This document shows, in pieces, positions 16,409 to 24,606 of a stretch of 64,000 nucleotides of DNA (position 1 is its first letter; every line of letters starts with the position of its first letter). A program made the translations under genes and the position numbers. The DNA is taken from NCBI RefSeq assembly GCF_900108095.1, contig NZ_FNWL01000002.1, positions 850,748 to 914,747 on the forward strand, read 5' to 3'. Below the pieces are notes generated by a model. The model had not been told where the DNA came from. It saw only the letters and a program-made list of their open reading frames with translations, and did not search any database. The DNA is from Natronorubrum sediminis (GTDB lineage Archaea; Halobacteriota; Halobacteria; Halobacteriales; Natrialbaceae).

Positions 16409-19400
16409 GTCTCCCCAACCGGATTGCGGATATCGTCACCGGACACTCCAAGATCGTTATCGTCGCACTGCTTCTCGTGACGACGCTCGCGGGTGCCGGG
16501 ATGCCGATGGTCGACGACGATTCGTCGCTCGATCAATTCGAGAGCGAATCCGACGAAGCGGAGGCACTCGAGGACATCAACGACAACTTCGTCGTCGAAG
16601 ATGACGACGAGAATACGACGTCGGTGCAGTTGATCGCCAAAGGTGACAACGTCATTGCACAGGAGTCGTTGATCAGTTCTCTCGAGTTCCAACAGGACAT
16701 TCACGATAACGAGTCGATCAACGACACGCTCGTCGACGACGACCCCATCATGGGTGTCGAAAACTTAGTCGCAATCTCCGTCATCTCCGACGAGATGATC
16801 GACGATCTCGAGGACCAGGCTGACGACCTCGAGGAACGCCAAGACGAACTCGAGGAGGAAGGCGACGAACTCGAGGAGATGGGTGACGAACTCGAGGAAG
16901 ACGCTGAAGACCTCGAGTCACGCGCTGACAGCCTCGAGAGCGATTCTGCTTCGCTCGAAGAGGATCAAGCAGAACTCGAAGAGAACACTGAAACACTGAA
17001 CACTACGCTTGGAAATATAGCAGATCTGCAAGCGGATCAGACAGTAGCGGAGCAAACTGGAGTCGGTGATCCACAAGAACAAGAAGAACTGATTGAAGAA
17101 AATCAATCAACTGCTATTGACGACGCTAATCTCGATGAGAATCAACAAGGCCTGTTCACCTCCTCAGTAGAGGACGTTCGCAATATTGTCGATAACCAGA
17201 CGGAGTTGGAACTCACATACCAAGGAGTTGAGGAGGTTACTGACGACGAGCAATATCAAGCAATCCTCACTGATTCATTAACTGAAATTGAAGGACTTCA
17301 GGAAGAGTATGAAAATGCAGAGTCAGATGAGGAGCGTGACGAGATTCAAGATGATATTGATCAAATCTCAGAAGATGCCGTTCAAGACACCGATGTAAGC
17401 GAGGAAGAGTTTGAAGGTCTCAGCTCCAACATTCAAGAAACTCAATCTAACCTCGTCAACTTGCCTTCACTGGAACAAACATTTGAACAGGGAACTGCGG
17501 GAGTCTTCGCCGAAGAGTTCGAAGAACTCGAGAGCCAGGGTAGTTCGCTCGAGTCCAGAGGAGAGACGCTCGAGGAAGACGGCGACGAACTCGAGGAACG
17601 CGAAGAGGAACTCGAAGAGCGCGGTGACGAACTCGAGGAGCGCGGTGACGAACTCGAGGAGGACGCTGACGCCCTCGAGGATGACGCCGAAGCACTCGAG
17701 GACCTCGATCCAACGCTCGAAGAACAGATCGAGGCGCTCGAGGACCTCGATGACGAGGAGTACGAAGAGGCGATCGAGGAGGCGATGACGGAGGACGACG
17801 AGACGGACAGTGCGCCGGCATTGGACTTCATGTCGACGGATTACGAGCCGGGTGCACTCGAGGCGGATGCCCGGATGACGATGATCACCCAGGAGTCCGA
17901 AATGGGCGATATGATGGGTGGTGAGGATATGGACGGCAGCGGAGACGACGCCCTCGATAGCCAACTCGATCTGCGCGACCTCGCAGAGGACGACGAACAA
18001 GAGTACCTCGTCTTCGGTGGGGGCGTCCTGACGGACGAAATCGAGAACTCGATGGACGACAGTCTCGCGATCGTCGGCCCACTCGCCTTACTGTTCGTCG
18101 TCACGGCACTGGCAGTCGCCTACCGCGACCCGCTCGACATCGTGTTAGGTGTCGCCGGCATCATCGCGGTGTTAGTCTGGACGTTCGGCTTCATGGGCTG
18201 GGCCGGGATCGCGTTCAACCAGATGATGATTGCCGTCCCGGTCCTCCTGATCGGGCTCTCGATCGACTACGCGATACACGTCTTCATGCGCCATCGAGAG
18301 CAACGTGAAAAAGAAGGTGTAGACGATACGGTCCGCGGATCGATGACCATCGCGCTGGCAGGCGTCGGAGTCGCTCTCGTCTGGGTGACCGCAACCACCG
18401 CCATCGGCTTCCTCGCGAATCTCGTGAGCCCGATCGGCCCGATTCAGGAGTTCGGCGTCGTCAGTTCCGTCGGGATCCTCGCCGCCTTGATCGTCTTCGG
18501 CGGACTGATCCCCGCGCTCAAAGTCGAGATCGACTCGTTCCTCGAGTCCCGTGGGTGGAGCCGACGCAAGCGAGCGTTCGGGACCGGTGAGGGCCGATTC
18601 ACCAACGTCTTGACGGTCGGTTCGACGGCAGCACGACGGATTCCGATCGTCATCATCGTTGCCGCCCTGTTGCTCACCGCTGGGGGCGTCTACGGCGCGA
18701 GTCAGGTCGACACCAGTTTCGAGGAAGAAGACTTCCTCGCTGAGAGTCCACCTGGCTGGACCGAGAACCTCCCCGGCGACATGGCTCCGAGTGAGTACCA
18801 GGCCGCTGACGACCTCGAGTTCGTCAACGAGAACTTCCAGCGCGAAGATAGCGAGGCCCAAATCTTAATTGAGGGTGATATAACCGACGACGACACCCTA
18901 CAGGAGTTCGCCGACGCACAAGACGAGGCAGCCGAGAGTGATATCGTCTACACGCTGCCAAACGGCGATGCGGACGTCGAAGATCCGCTTACCGTAATGG
19001 AAGACGCAGCCGCTGAAGACGACGGTGAGGACGACTCGTTCGACTTCGACGATAACGACTCGGACAACGATTCCGACGAGAACGACTCGTTCAACGACTC
19101 GTTCACCGAAGCGGATACGACCGGTGACGGCGTCCCCGACGAAAACGTCGAGGAACTCTATGACGAACTGTTCGAAGAGCACGAAGAGGAAGCGAGCAAC
19201 GTCATCCACCGAACCGACGACGGCGAGTACGAGGCCGCACAGCTAATCGTCGGCGTGCAGGGTGACGCCGGCTTCGACGAGACGACCGACGAGTTGCGAG
19301 CGATCGCGAGCACGATTGACGCCAGCGGAACGGGTGACGAGCGCAATCTCGACGCCGGTGATGGCGAATTGAACGCAATCGCAACGGGCGATCCGATCGT

Positions 19401-20109
19401 CAACCACATCGTCGAGCAAGACCTGCTCGACACGGTGCTTCAGAGCCTGCTGATCACGCTCGTGGCCGTCTTCGGGTTCCTGACGGCAGCCTACTGGCTC
19501 ACCGGGAACAGCGCGACCCTCGGGACGGTAACCCTAATCCCGGTTGCGTTCGCGGTCAGCTGGATCCTCGGCACGATGTACCTGCTCGACATCCCGTTCA
19601 ACGTGTTGACGGGGATGATCACCAGCCTCACGATCGGGCTCGGAGTCGCCTACAGCATCCACATCAGTGCTCGATACACGCTCGAGTTAGAGCGACAGGG
19701 CAACGCCTGGTCGGCGATGCACACGACCGTAAGCGGAACCGGCGGCGCGTTGCTCGGTAGCGCTGCGACGACGGTCGGTGGCTTCGGGACGCTCGCCTTC
19801 GCGATCTTCCCGGCGCTCCAGCAGTTCGGGATCATCACTGGGTTGACGATCACGTACTCGTTCCTCGCGAGCGTGATCGTGTTGCCGACCCTGTTGATCC
19901 TCTGGACGCGATACTTCGGCCCCGAAGTCTCGTTCGACACCGCCGGATCGACGTCACGAGCGCCGACTGCAAGCGACGGCGGAACGACGACCGATGAGGA
20001 TACCGACACTGACACCGAAACTGAAACCGGAACCGGAACCGAAACCGGAACCGAAACCGAAACGGTTTCCACAGCCGATTCCGACGACCAACGAGGGACC
20101 AACGAGTGA
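16405..20109 (+). CDS. RND superfamily (MMPL-type) membrane protein with extracellular coiled coil
   Basis: A 1,234-residue membrane protein. TM1 is at about 13-33; then comes a roughly 510-residue extracellular section; TM2-6 lie at about 552-710, followed by a second extracellular section and TM7-12 at about 1008-1170, the standard RND duplication. RND/MMPL proteins export lipids or hydrophobic compounds using the ion gradient. The first extracellular section contains long heptad arrays of the DELEERG type (about 132-202 and 372-455) that should form an antiparallel or dimeric coiled coil, separated by a Gln/Asn-richer stretch of unusual base composition. The C-terminal tail is a Thr/Glu/Gly repeat. 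ATG 16405 with an SD is preferred to an earlier GTG. TrmB overlaps its stop. Confidence 0.9.
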   Translation: MSLPNRIADIVTGHSKIVIVALLLVTTLAGAGMPMVDDDSSLDQFESESDEAEALEDINDNFVVEDDDENTTSVQLIAKGDNVIAQESLISSLEFQQDIHDNESINDTLVDDDPIMGVENLVAISVISDEMIDDLEDQADDLEERQDELEEEGDELEEMGDELEEDAEDLESRADSLESDSASLEEDQAELEENTETLNTTLGNIADLQADQTVAEQTGVGDPQEQEELIEENQSTAIDDANLDENQQGLFTSSVEDVRNIVDNQTELELTYQGVEEVTDDEQYQAILTDSLTEIEGLQEEYENAESDEERDEIQDDIDQISEDAVQDTDVSEEEFEGLSSNIQETQSNLVNLPSLEQTFEQGTAGVFAEEFEELESQGSSLESRGETLEEDGDELEEREEELEERGDELEERGDELEEDADALEDDAEALEDLDPTLEEQIEALEDLDDEEYEEAIEEAMTEDDETDSAPALDFMSTDYEPGALEADARMTMITQESEMGDMMGGEDMDGSGDDALDSQLDLRDLAEDDEQEYLVFGGGVLTDEIENSMDDSLAIVGPLALLFVVTALAVAYRDPLDIVLGVAGIIAVLVWTFGFMGWAGIAFNQMMIAVPVLLIGLSIDYAIHVFMRHREQREKEGVDDTVRGSMTIALAGVGVALVWVTATTAIGFLANLVSPIGPIQEFGVVSSVGILAALIVFGGLIPALKVEIDSFLESRGWSRRKRAFGTGEGRFTNVLTVGSTAARRIPIVIIVAALLLTAGGVYGASQVDTSFEEEDFLAESPPGWTENLPGDMAPSEYQAADDLEFVNENFQREDSEAQILIEGDITDDDTLQEFADAQDEAAESDIVYTLPNGDADVEDPLTVMEDAAAEDDGEDDSFDFDDNDSDNDSDENDSFNDSFTEADTTGDGVPDENVEELYDELFEEHEEEASNVIHRTDDGEYEAAQLIVGVQGDAGFDETTDELRAIASTIDASGTGDERNLDAGDGELNAIATGDPIVNHIVEQDLLDTVLQSLLITLVAVFGFLTAAYWLTGNSATLGTVTLIPVAFAVSWILGTMYLLDIPFNVLTGMITSLTIGLGVAYSIHISARYTLELERQGNAWSAMHTTVSGTGGALLGSAATTVGGFGTLAFAIFPALQQFGIITGLTITYSFLASVIVLPTLLILWTRYFGPEVSFDTAGSTSRAPTASDGGTTTDEDTDTDTETETGTGTETGTETETVSTADSDDQRGTNE
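17000..17510 (+). other. AT-rich segment inside the RND gene
   Basis: Within the coding sequence about 500 bases drop to roughly 43-45% GC in the rows I counted, against well over 60% on both sides, and codons such as CAA, GAA, GAT, TCA and AAT replace the usual CAG, GAG, GAC, TCG and AAC. It encodes residues about 200-369, between two DELE coiled-coil blocks. The frame stays open. Replacement by foreign DNA or relaxed selection are both possible. Confidence 0.75.
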
Positions 20110-20867
20110 CGATCGACGAGAGCGAGGCCATCGACGCGTTCGAACGACTCGGACTCACGAGCTACGAATCCAAAGTGTTCATCGCACTTCACCAGCTCGG
20201 GTCTGGCACTGCACGCGACGTCGCTAACACTACCGACGTCCCTCGCTCACAGGTCTATAGCGTGGCCGAAAGCCTCGAGGAACGGGGCTTACTCGAGGTC
20301 CAACAATCGAGCCCGATTCGCTATCGACCGGTCAGCATCGAGGAAGCACAGGAGACGCTCCGAAACCGGTTCGAGCGCGAACAAGAGCGCGCGTTCGAGT
20401 ACGTCGACTCGGTCAAACAGGAGCCGACGACCGAAGAAACCCAGGAGGATATCTGGACCGTCCGGAGTCGAGAGCGGATCAACAACCGGTCGGTCGATCT
20501 CCTCTCGCAGGCCGAAGAGCGGATCATCTTCGGGACGCGACTGCCGGGATTCGTCACCGATGCGATCGAAGAAACGATCCAAGAGCGGGCCGCGGCTGGC
20601 GTCTCGGTAATCGTAATCAGCCGAACCGACGAAGTACGGGAGATGTTCGAGGATACCGAGAGAATCACGACCACGTTGCCGCCGTCTCGGCGCGAGAGCG
20701 ACGACCGTTCGGGCCGGATCGTCGTCATCGACGACAATAGTCTCCTGTTGAGCGTCGTCGACAACGACGGCAGCGAGACCGCGATCTGGAGCGCTGGCTC
20801 GCTGTTCGCCGATGTCCTGATTCAACTACTCGAGGCGAGCGACGACATCGAGTCGTCGTTCCCATAA
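20106..20867 (+). CDS. TrmB family transcriptional regulator
   Basis: A 253-residue protein. The N-terminal HTH (about 8-75) has LTSYESKVFIALHQLGSGTARDVA and SQVYSVAESLEERGL, diagnostic of TrmB; the remainder is a short TrmB C-terminal effector region (phospholipase-D-like core, IFGTRLPGF). The GTG start overlaps the RND stop (GTGA), so expression is coupled to the transporter, which it probably regulates. TrmB proteins of archaea often sense sugars, but the adjacency to MMPL-type proteins in haloarchaea argues for a different ligand here. No operator is evident. Confidence 0.88.
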   Translation: MTIDESEAIDAFERLGLTSYESKVFIALHQLGSGTARDVANTTDVPRSQVYSVAESLEERGLLEVQQSSPIRYRPVSIEEAQETLRNRFEREQERAFEYVDSVKQEPTTEETQEDIWTVRSRERINNRSVDLLSQAEERIIFGTRLPGFVTDAIEETIQERAAAGVSVIVISRTDEVREMFEDTERITTTLPPSRRESDDRSGRIVVIDDNSLLLSVVDNDGSETAIWSAGSLFADVLIQLLEASDDIESSFP

Positions 20868-20901
20868 TCCGTCCGGACGAACTTTTCGACGGGTGAACGA
20901 C

Positions 20902-21969
20902 TCACTCGAGTCGATATCGCAAGAGTGCCGCGATCCCGCCCAGATTCGATAGCTGCTGGCCGGGTGGAAACTCGCTCGAGAAGACGGTAACGTCGCCGCC
21001 TTTCTGTTCGGTCGTGCGGACGATCTCGTCGACGCTGATGGCCCACTCGCCGTCCGGCCCGCGTTCTTTTTGCAATCGGTCGTCGAGGACGAGCAGTCGC
21101 TCGATCGCGCCGAATTCGGCGGCTTGTTGGACCTGATCCGGTCCGTAAGCGGCCTTGGCCCCGTCGGCCATTCGCTGGGTGAGTTCGTCGATGTACTCGG
21201 CCTCGCTCTCGATGCGCGTCTCCTGTTGGACGTCAGCGACGGCACCGCGCTTGAGCACCTCGTGGACCCCGCGGTCGCCGACGGCCGCCGTATCGACCAT
21301 CGTGATCTTCTCGGCGACCTCGTGGTGGTTGTCCTCGAGGTACTTCCGTGCGTCCTGCTTGGTGAAGCCGGGGCCGGCGAGGATAATCGCGTCGGCGTCC
21401 TGGCGCTTCAGGACATCGCCGAGTTCCGAGAACAGTTCCGAGCGTTCGCGGGCGTACTCGCCTTTGCCGGTCGGGCCGGTGATCGTCGCTCGCTCTTCGG
21501 TGCCGTACTGGGCGACCGTGTGGACGTGGGCCTGTCCTTCCTCGACGGTGGCGATGGCGACGTCGGGGTTCTCGGTCGCTTCCTCGGCCTCCTCGAGTCG
21601 GGCTTCCTGATCGGGTTTGAAGCGCTTCTCGATCGAAAGTTCCTCGCGCTCTTCGACGTTGAGCGTGTGGTGAAAGCCCAGTTGGTCCTCGCGCGAGCAG
21701 GCGACGATCTCGCCGCCGACGCGCAGTCGGTTGGCGAACTTGTGGAACTCGACGTCGTCGACAGCGATAGCCACCCACATGGGTTCGCGTTCGCCGCCCG
21801 TGTCGCGCATCTGCTCGTCGTTGCGCTGGATGCGCCGGGTCGTATCGCCTGCAACGCGGTCGCCGGGCTCTAAGACGTACTGCAGGTGCCAGAGATCGTC
21901 GACGCTCTCGGGGACGACCGTCACCCGCTCGCGCCCGCCTTCGACCTGCTCCCGGTCTTTAATCTGCAT
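20902..21969 (-). CDS. pelA: mRNA surveillance protein pelota (Dom34)
   Basis: A 355-residue protein with the three eRF1-like domains but no GGQ motif. The N-terminal Sm-like domain begins [21 protein letters not shown]; the central and C-terminal domains contain [15 protein letters not shown] and [11 protein letters not shown], the strongly conserved pelota blocks. Pelota enters the empty A site of stalled ribosomes and, with ABCE1, splits them. ATG 21969 gives the normal archaeal N-terminus; upstream codons are not conserved in style. It lies alone on this strand, facing the TrmB gene. A second quality-control factor, RqcH, is coded about 10 kb away. Confidence 0.95.
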   Translation of the reverse strand: MQIKDREQVEGGRERVTVVPESVDDLWHLQYVLEPGDRVAGDTTRRIQRNDEQMRDTGGEREPMWVAIAVDDVEFHKFANRLRVGGEIVACSREDQLGFHHTLNVEEREELSIEKRFKPDQEARLEEAEEATENPDVAIATVEEGQAHVHTVAQYGTEERATITGPTGKGEYARERSELFSELGDVLKRQDADAIILAGPGFTKQDARKYLEDNHHEVAEKITMVDTAAVGDRGVHEVLKRGAVADVQQETRIESEAEYIDELTQRMADGAKAAYGPDQVQQAAEFGAIERLLVLDDRLQKERGPDGEWAISVDEIVRTTEQKGGDVTVFSSEFPPGQQLSNLGGIAALLRYRLE

Positions 21970-22154
21970 GGGCGGCGATTCGAGGAGGACGGGTAAGTGG
22001 GCTGCGATCCCTCGAGCGGGCGTCGACTGCGGTCGATTCCGCGACGAGTCGGGCACGCTCGAGCGTTCGTATCGGCCCCCGCGACAATCGCGTTTGGCAC
22101 AGTATGGCACAGTCAGGCGTGTGAGACTTCCCCATTCGGAACCGAGGCGAACGT

Positions 22155-22724
22155 ATGAGACTCGCTCACATCACGTTCTTCGAAGACTTCGGCACTCGAT
22201 CCCTCGCCATTCACGCGGTCATGGTGCTCGCCTTCGTGAACGCGGTGCTCGCAGCGCTGGTCGTCGGCGGACAGGTCGGCCTCGTCTCGTTCGTCGCCTT
22301 GTTCAACTTCACCGCAGGGCTGTGGGTCGCTCACTCAGTTCACTCGCTGGGTAACGTCTCGAGCGACAGCGAGTACAGCGGCGTGTTGAACGAACTACTG
22401 GGCAGTACCAGTGATTCTGACGCCGATATCGACACCGTTGGGGAAGCCGATACCGAAACCGATGCGTCCGGTCTCGATACCGGCCGCTTCGGTCGACTGC
22501 TCGCGCTTATCGCCGCCGTCACGGCAGTCTCGCTGCTGACCTCGGCACAGGTTCTCCCTGGGTCGGTACTCCCACTCGCCGTCGTCGCCATCGGTGCAAT
22601 CGCCGTCGTGACAGCGATCACCGGGTTCCTGATCGCCCTCGGGGCGTCCTACGACGAGTCGGAAGCCTACTGGGCTGACGAGGTCGACCGCCATCAGCGT
22701 GCAGACCTCGAGGAGCAGCGGTAG
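22155..22724 (+). CDS. Four-helix membrane protein, unknown function
   Basis: A 189-residue protein with two hydrophobic pairs: about 18-38 and 43-62, then 114-132 and 137-163. The pairs are joined by a roughly 50-residue Ser/Asp/Thr-rich acidic loop (about 66-112). The tail is charged and ends EEQR. It is divergent from pelota with about 185 bases between the start codons. I do not recognise the family; it is a haloarchaeal-style small membrane protein. Confidence 0.7.
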   Translation: MRLAHITFFEDFGTRSLAIHAVMVLAFVNAVLAALVVGGQVGLVSFVALFNFTAGLWVAHSVHSLGNVSSDSEYSGVLNELLGSTSDSDADIDTVGEADTETDASGLDTGRFGRLLALIAAVTAVSLLTSAQVLPGSVLPLAVVAIGAIAVVTAITGFLIALGASYDESEAYWADEVDRHQRADLEEQR

Positions 22725-22921
22725 AGACGACCCGTTCGGACGGCGATACTGTCCCCATCCGTGATTTTGTCAGACTGCACCGCTGTACACGACAGGTGCC
22801 TCGTGACCGCTGAGAGTCCTCCCGAGTAGCGTCTTCCGTTGATAAGCTGTGATAATAGACAGCGCGAACGGGGCACAAACTGTGGTTCGACCGACGAACG
22901 CCAGCGATAGAGTGCAGGCTG

Positions 22922-23482
22922 TTAGCACTCGACCGCCTCGACCCACTCCGTCGCGGGTTCGCCGTCGGGGATCCCGAGGAAGGTAACGTGTGCGAGCGCG
23001 CCCTCCTCGCTGTCCGCCTTGTGGACGTGACCGGGGTCGATCCACGCGTCGCCCGCCGAGTACGTCCGCGAGACGCAGTCGTCCTCCATCGTGTGCTCGA
23101 TCTCGCCCTCGATCATTCGGACGATCGACATCCCTGGGTGGCGGTGCCACCCGGACTCCGCGTCTTCCTCCCACGTCGCCTCGGCGAGGATGACGGTCGA
23201 GGCGTCCTCGAGGTCGACGACGATCGGTTCGTCGACGTCGTCGTAGGTCACCTCGAACGCCGCGGCCACGCTATCGGCGAACGACGCGTGTTCCTGGATG
23301 ATCTCGACCTCGAAACCATCAGGTTCGTCTACCTCGGCCGCTTCATCGTTCTCGTCGTCGTCCACGTCGTGCTCGTCCCCGGCCGTTGTCCCGCTCAGAG
23401 CGACCGCCCCCGCCGCGACCGCGCTGGCTTTGAGAACTGTTCTCCGCAGGATTCCTCCTTTTGGAGTGAGTTTTGTAGTCAT
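22922..23482 (-). CDS. Tat-exported cupin-domain protein
   Basis: A 186-residue protein. Residues 12-31 form a Tat signal (LRRTVLKASAVAAGAVALSG) with no lipobox, so it is probably exported folded. The mature protein is a single cupin: GWHRHPGMSIVRMIEGEIEH gives motif 1 (His, His, Glu) and PGHVHKAD motif 2, a metal-binding jelly roll. Many such proteins bind a divalent metal and act as dioxygenases or isomerases; the reaction is unknown. ATG 23482 is chosen because the Tat motif follows it. The promoter contains an inverted repeat overlapping the likely TATA region. Confidence 0.85.
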   Translation of the reverse strand: MTTKLTPKGGILRRTVLKASAVAAGAVALSGTTAGDEHDVDDDENDEAAEVDEPDGFEVEIIQEHASFADSVAAAFEVTYDDVDEPIVVDLEDASTVILAEATWEEDAESGWHRHPGMSIVRMIEGEIEHTMEDDCVSRTYSAGDAWIDPGHVHKADSEEGALAHVTFLGIPDGEPATEWVEAVEC

Positions 23483-23812
23483 GATCCCTCGTACCCCTGC
23501 CTGTTCAGAGGCGACCCTATATACGTTAACATAGCACATATAGGTGTCATCCTTCGACCATTACTGACTGTCAGAGAGGACAGCGCGTCGTGGATGGTCG
23601 TCGATCAGTCCGCGATTTCACTGACGGTTGATACGCTGGCTTGGGTGTGGAACGAACAACAGCCCCGTTCAGCGTGTCTCCGTCGTATCCAGCACGTCGA
23701 TCTCGAGGACCATTAGTGAAGGTCTACTGAAGGCACCCGTTGATTCCGAAGTGCTGTCGGCACACGGTTTCTGACCGGAACAAAGACGGTGTCTGTGTGT
23801 GTCGAGGCACGT
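23483..23812. other. Intergenic region between cupin gene and small unknown gene
   Basis: 330 bases. It contains the cupin promoter and the inverted repeat at 23516-23544. The remaining sequence (about 23560-23790) has no gene or repeat that I can support. Confidence 0.5.
23516..23544. promoter_or_regulatory. Inverted repeat in the cupin promoter
   Basis: CCTATAT (23516-23522) and ATATAGG (23538-23544) are perfect 7-base arms with 15 bases between, containing a central GTTAAC. It is 34-62 bases upstream of the cupin start and overlaps the AT-rich promoter core, so it may be an operator. The binding protein is unknown. Confidence 0.55.
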
Positions 23813-24088
23813 ATGGCACGAACCGTCGATGAACGTCGAAACGAAATCAGGGTCGCGGTAGGTCGGTTTGAACGAGAGCGATCGGCACCGTTCACGAAAG
23901 AGGACCTAGCCGCAGTTTGTGATGCGGTTGGGTACGAGATTGAGACGAGCGGGCGTCTGCCTCCGAAAGCAGAAATGAGGGCGGGGATCCTGTGGAAAAT
24001 CGGTCTCGTAGCGAAAGTGAATCCAGAGGAAGCCCCGTCATCGTTCCGAAAAGACGAGTTGGATGCGATCGTCGCAGCTGTTCAGTAG
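23813..24088 (+). CDS. Small soluble protein, unknown function
   Basis: A 91-residue protein with mixed charge (MARTVDERRNEIRVAVGRF) and a possible helix-turn-helix-like middle (FTKEDLAAVCDAVGYEI). The C-terminal part (FRKDELDAIVAAVQ) is helical. I do not recognise a family. Codon use is GC-rich at the third position, which supports coding. ATG 23813 is chosen over a GTG eight codons earlier because the upstream residues look non-coding. Confidence 0.6.
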   Translation: MARTVDERRNEIRVAVGRFERERSAPFTKEDLAAVCDAVGYEIETSGRLPPKAEMRAGILWKIGLVAKVNPEEAPSSFRKDELDAIVAAVQ

Positions 24089-24209
24089 GTGTTGAAGGCG
24101 GGGGACAGCGGGTGATTCCGGAGATACTGACGTCGACCTCTATTTGCACGACCCCCACCGAACAGTGCTCGAGCGACTCTGATCACCGTCGAACCTGGAC
24201 GTACCCTGC

Positions 24210-24518
24210 TCAGTCGACCAGATTCTCGAGTTTCCCCTTTGCCTCGTCGACGGCCGTCTCGAATCGCTCTTCGATCTCCTCGACGGAGCGTTCGACGAGA
24301 CGGACGCGCTCTCTGGGTACCCGGCGAACGACATCGTTACCGTCCGAATCCGTGCCGTAGGCGAACAGCCAGTGGCCCTGGAAGTAGGCGATGTGATCGT
24401 TGTCGACGGTGGCTCGCTCGAGGTCGCCGGTCGCCGTCTCGTAGACGATAGTGGCCTTCCCTAGCTCGAGGTCGGATTCCGTGTCGGTGTCGATATCGAC
24501 CATGCCCGGGAGATCCAT
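24210..24518 (-). CDS. Small acidic protein, unknown function
   Basis: A 102-residue soluble protein with DDVVRRVPRERVRLVE in the middle and a C-terminal amphipathic helix (EIEERFETAVDEAKGKL) that may be a coiled coil. The N-terminal part is beta-rich (KATIVYETATGDLERATV). I recognise it only as a typical haloarchaeal conserved small protein. It is divergent from the asparagine-synthase-like gene, which has its own AT-rich promoter at about 24578-24588. Confidence 0.6.
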   Translation of the reverse strand: MDLPGMVDIDTDTESDLELGKATIVYETATGDLERATVDNDHIAYFQGHWLFAYGTDSDGNDVVRRVPRERVRLVERSVEEIEERFETAVDEAKGKLENLVD

Positions 24519-24606
24519 AGTCGGCGGTGTAGGGTTGGGGCCGGCAGGTGCAACTGTCGCTACCGCCAGCCGCCGTTGCTAAATACCCGTCGGCGAAAGC
24601 ACGACT

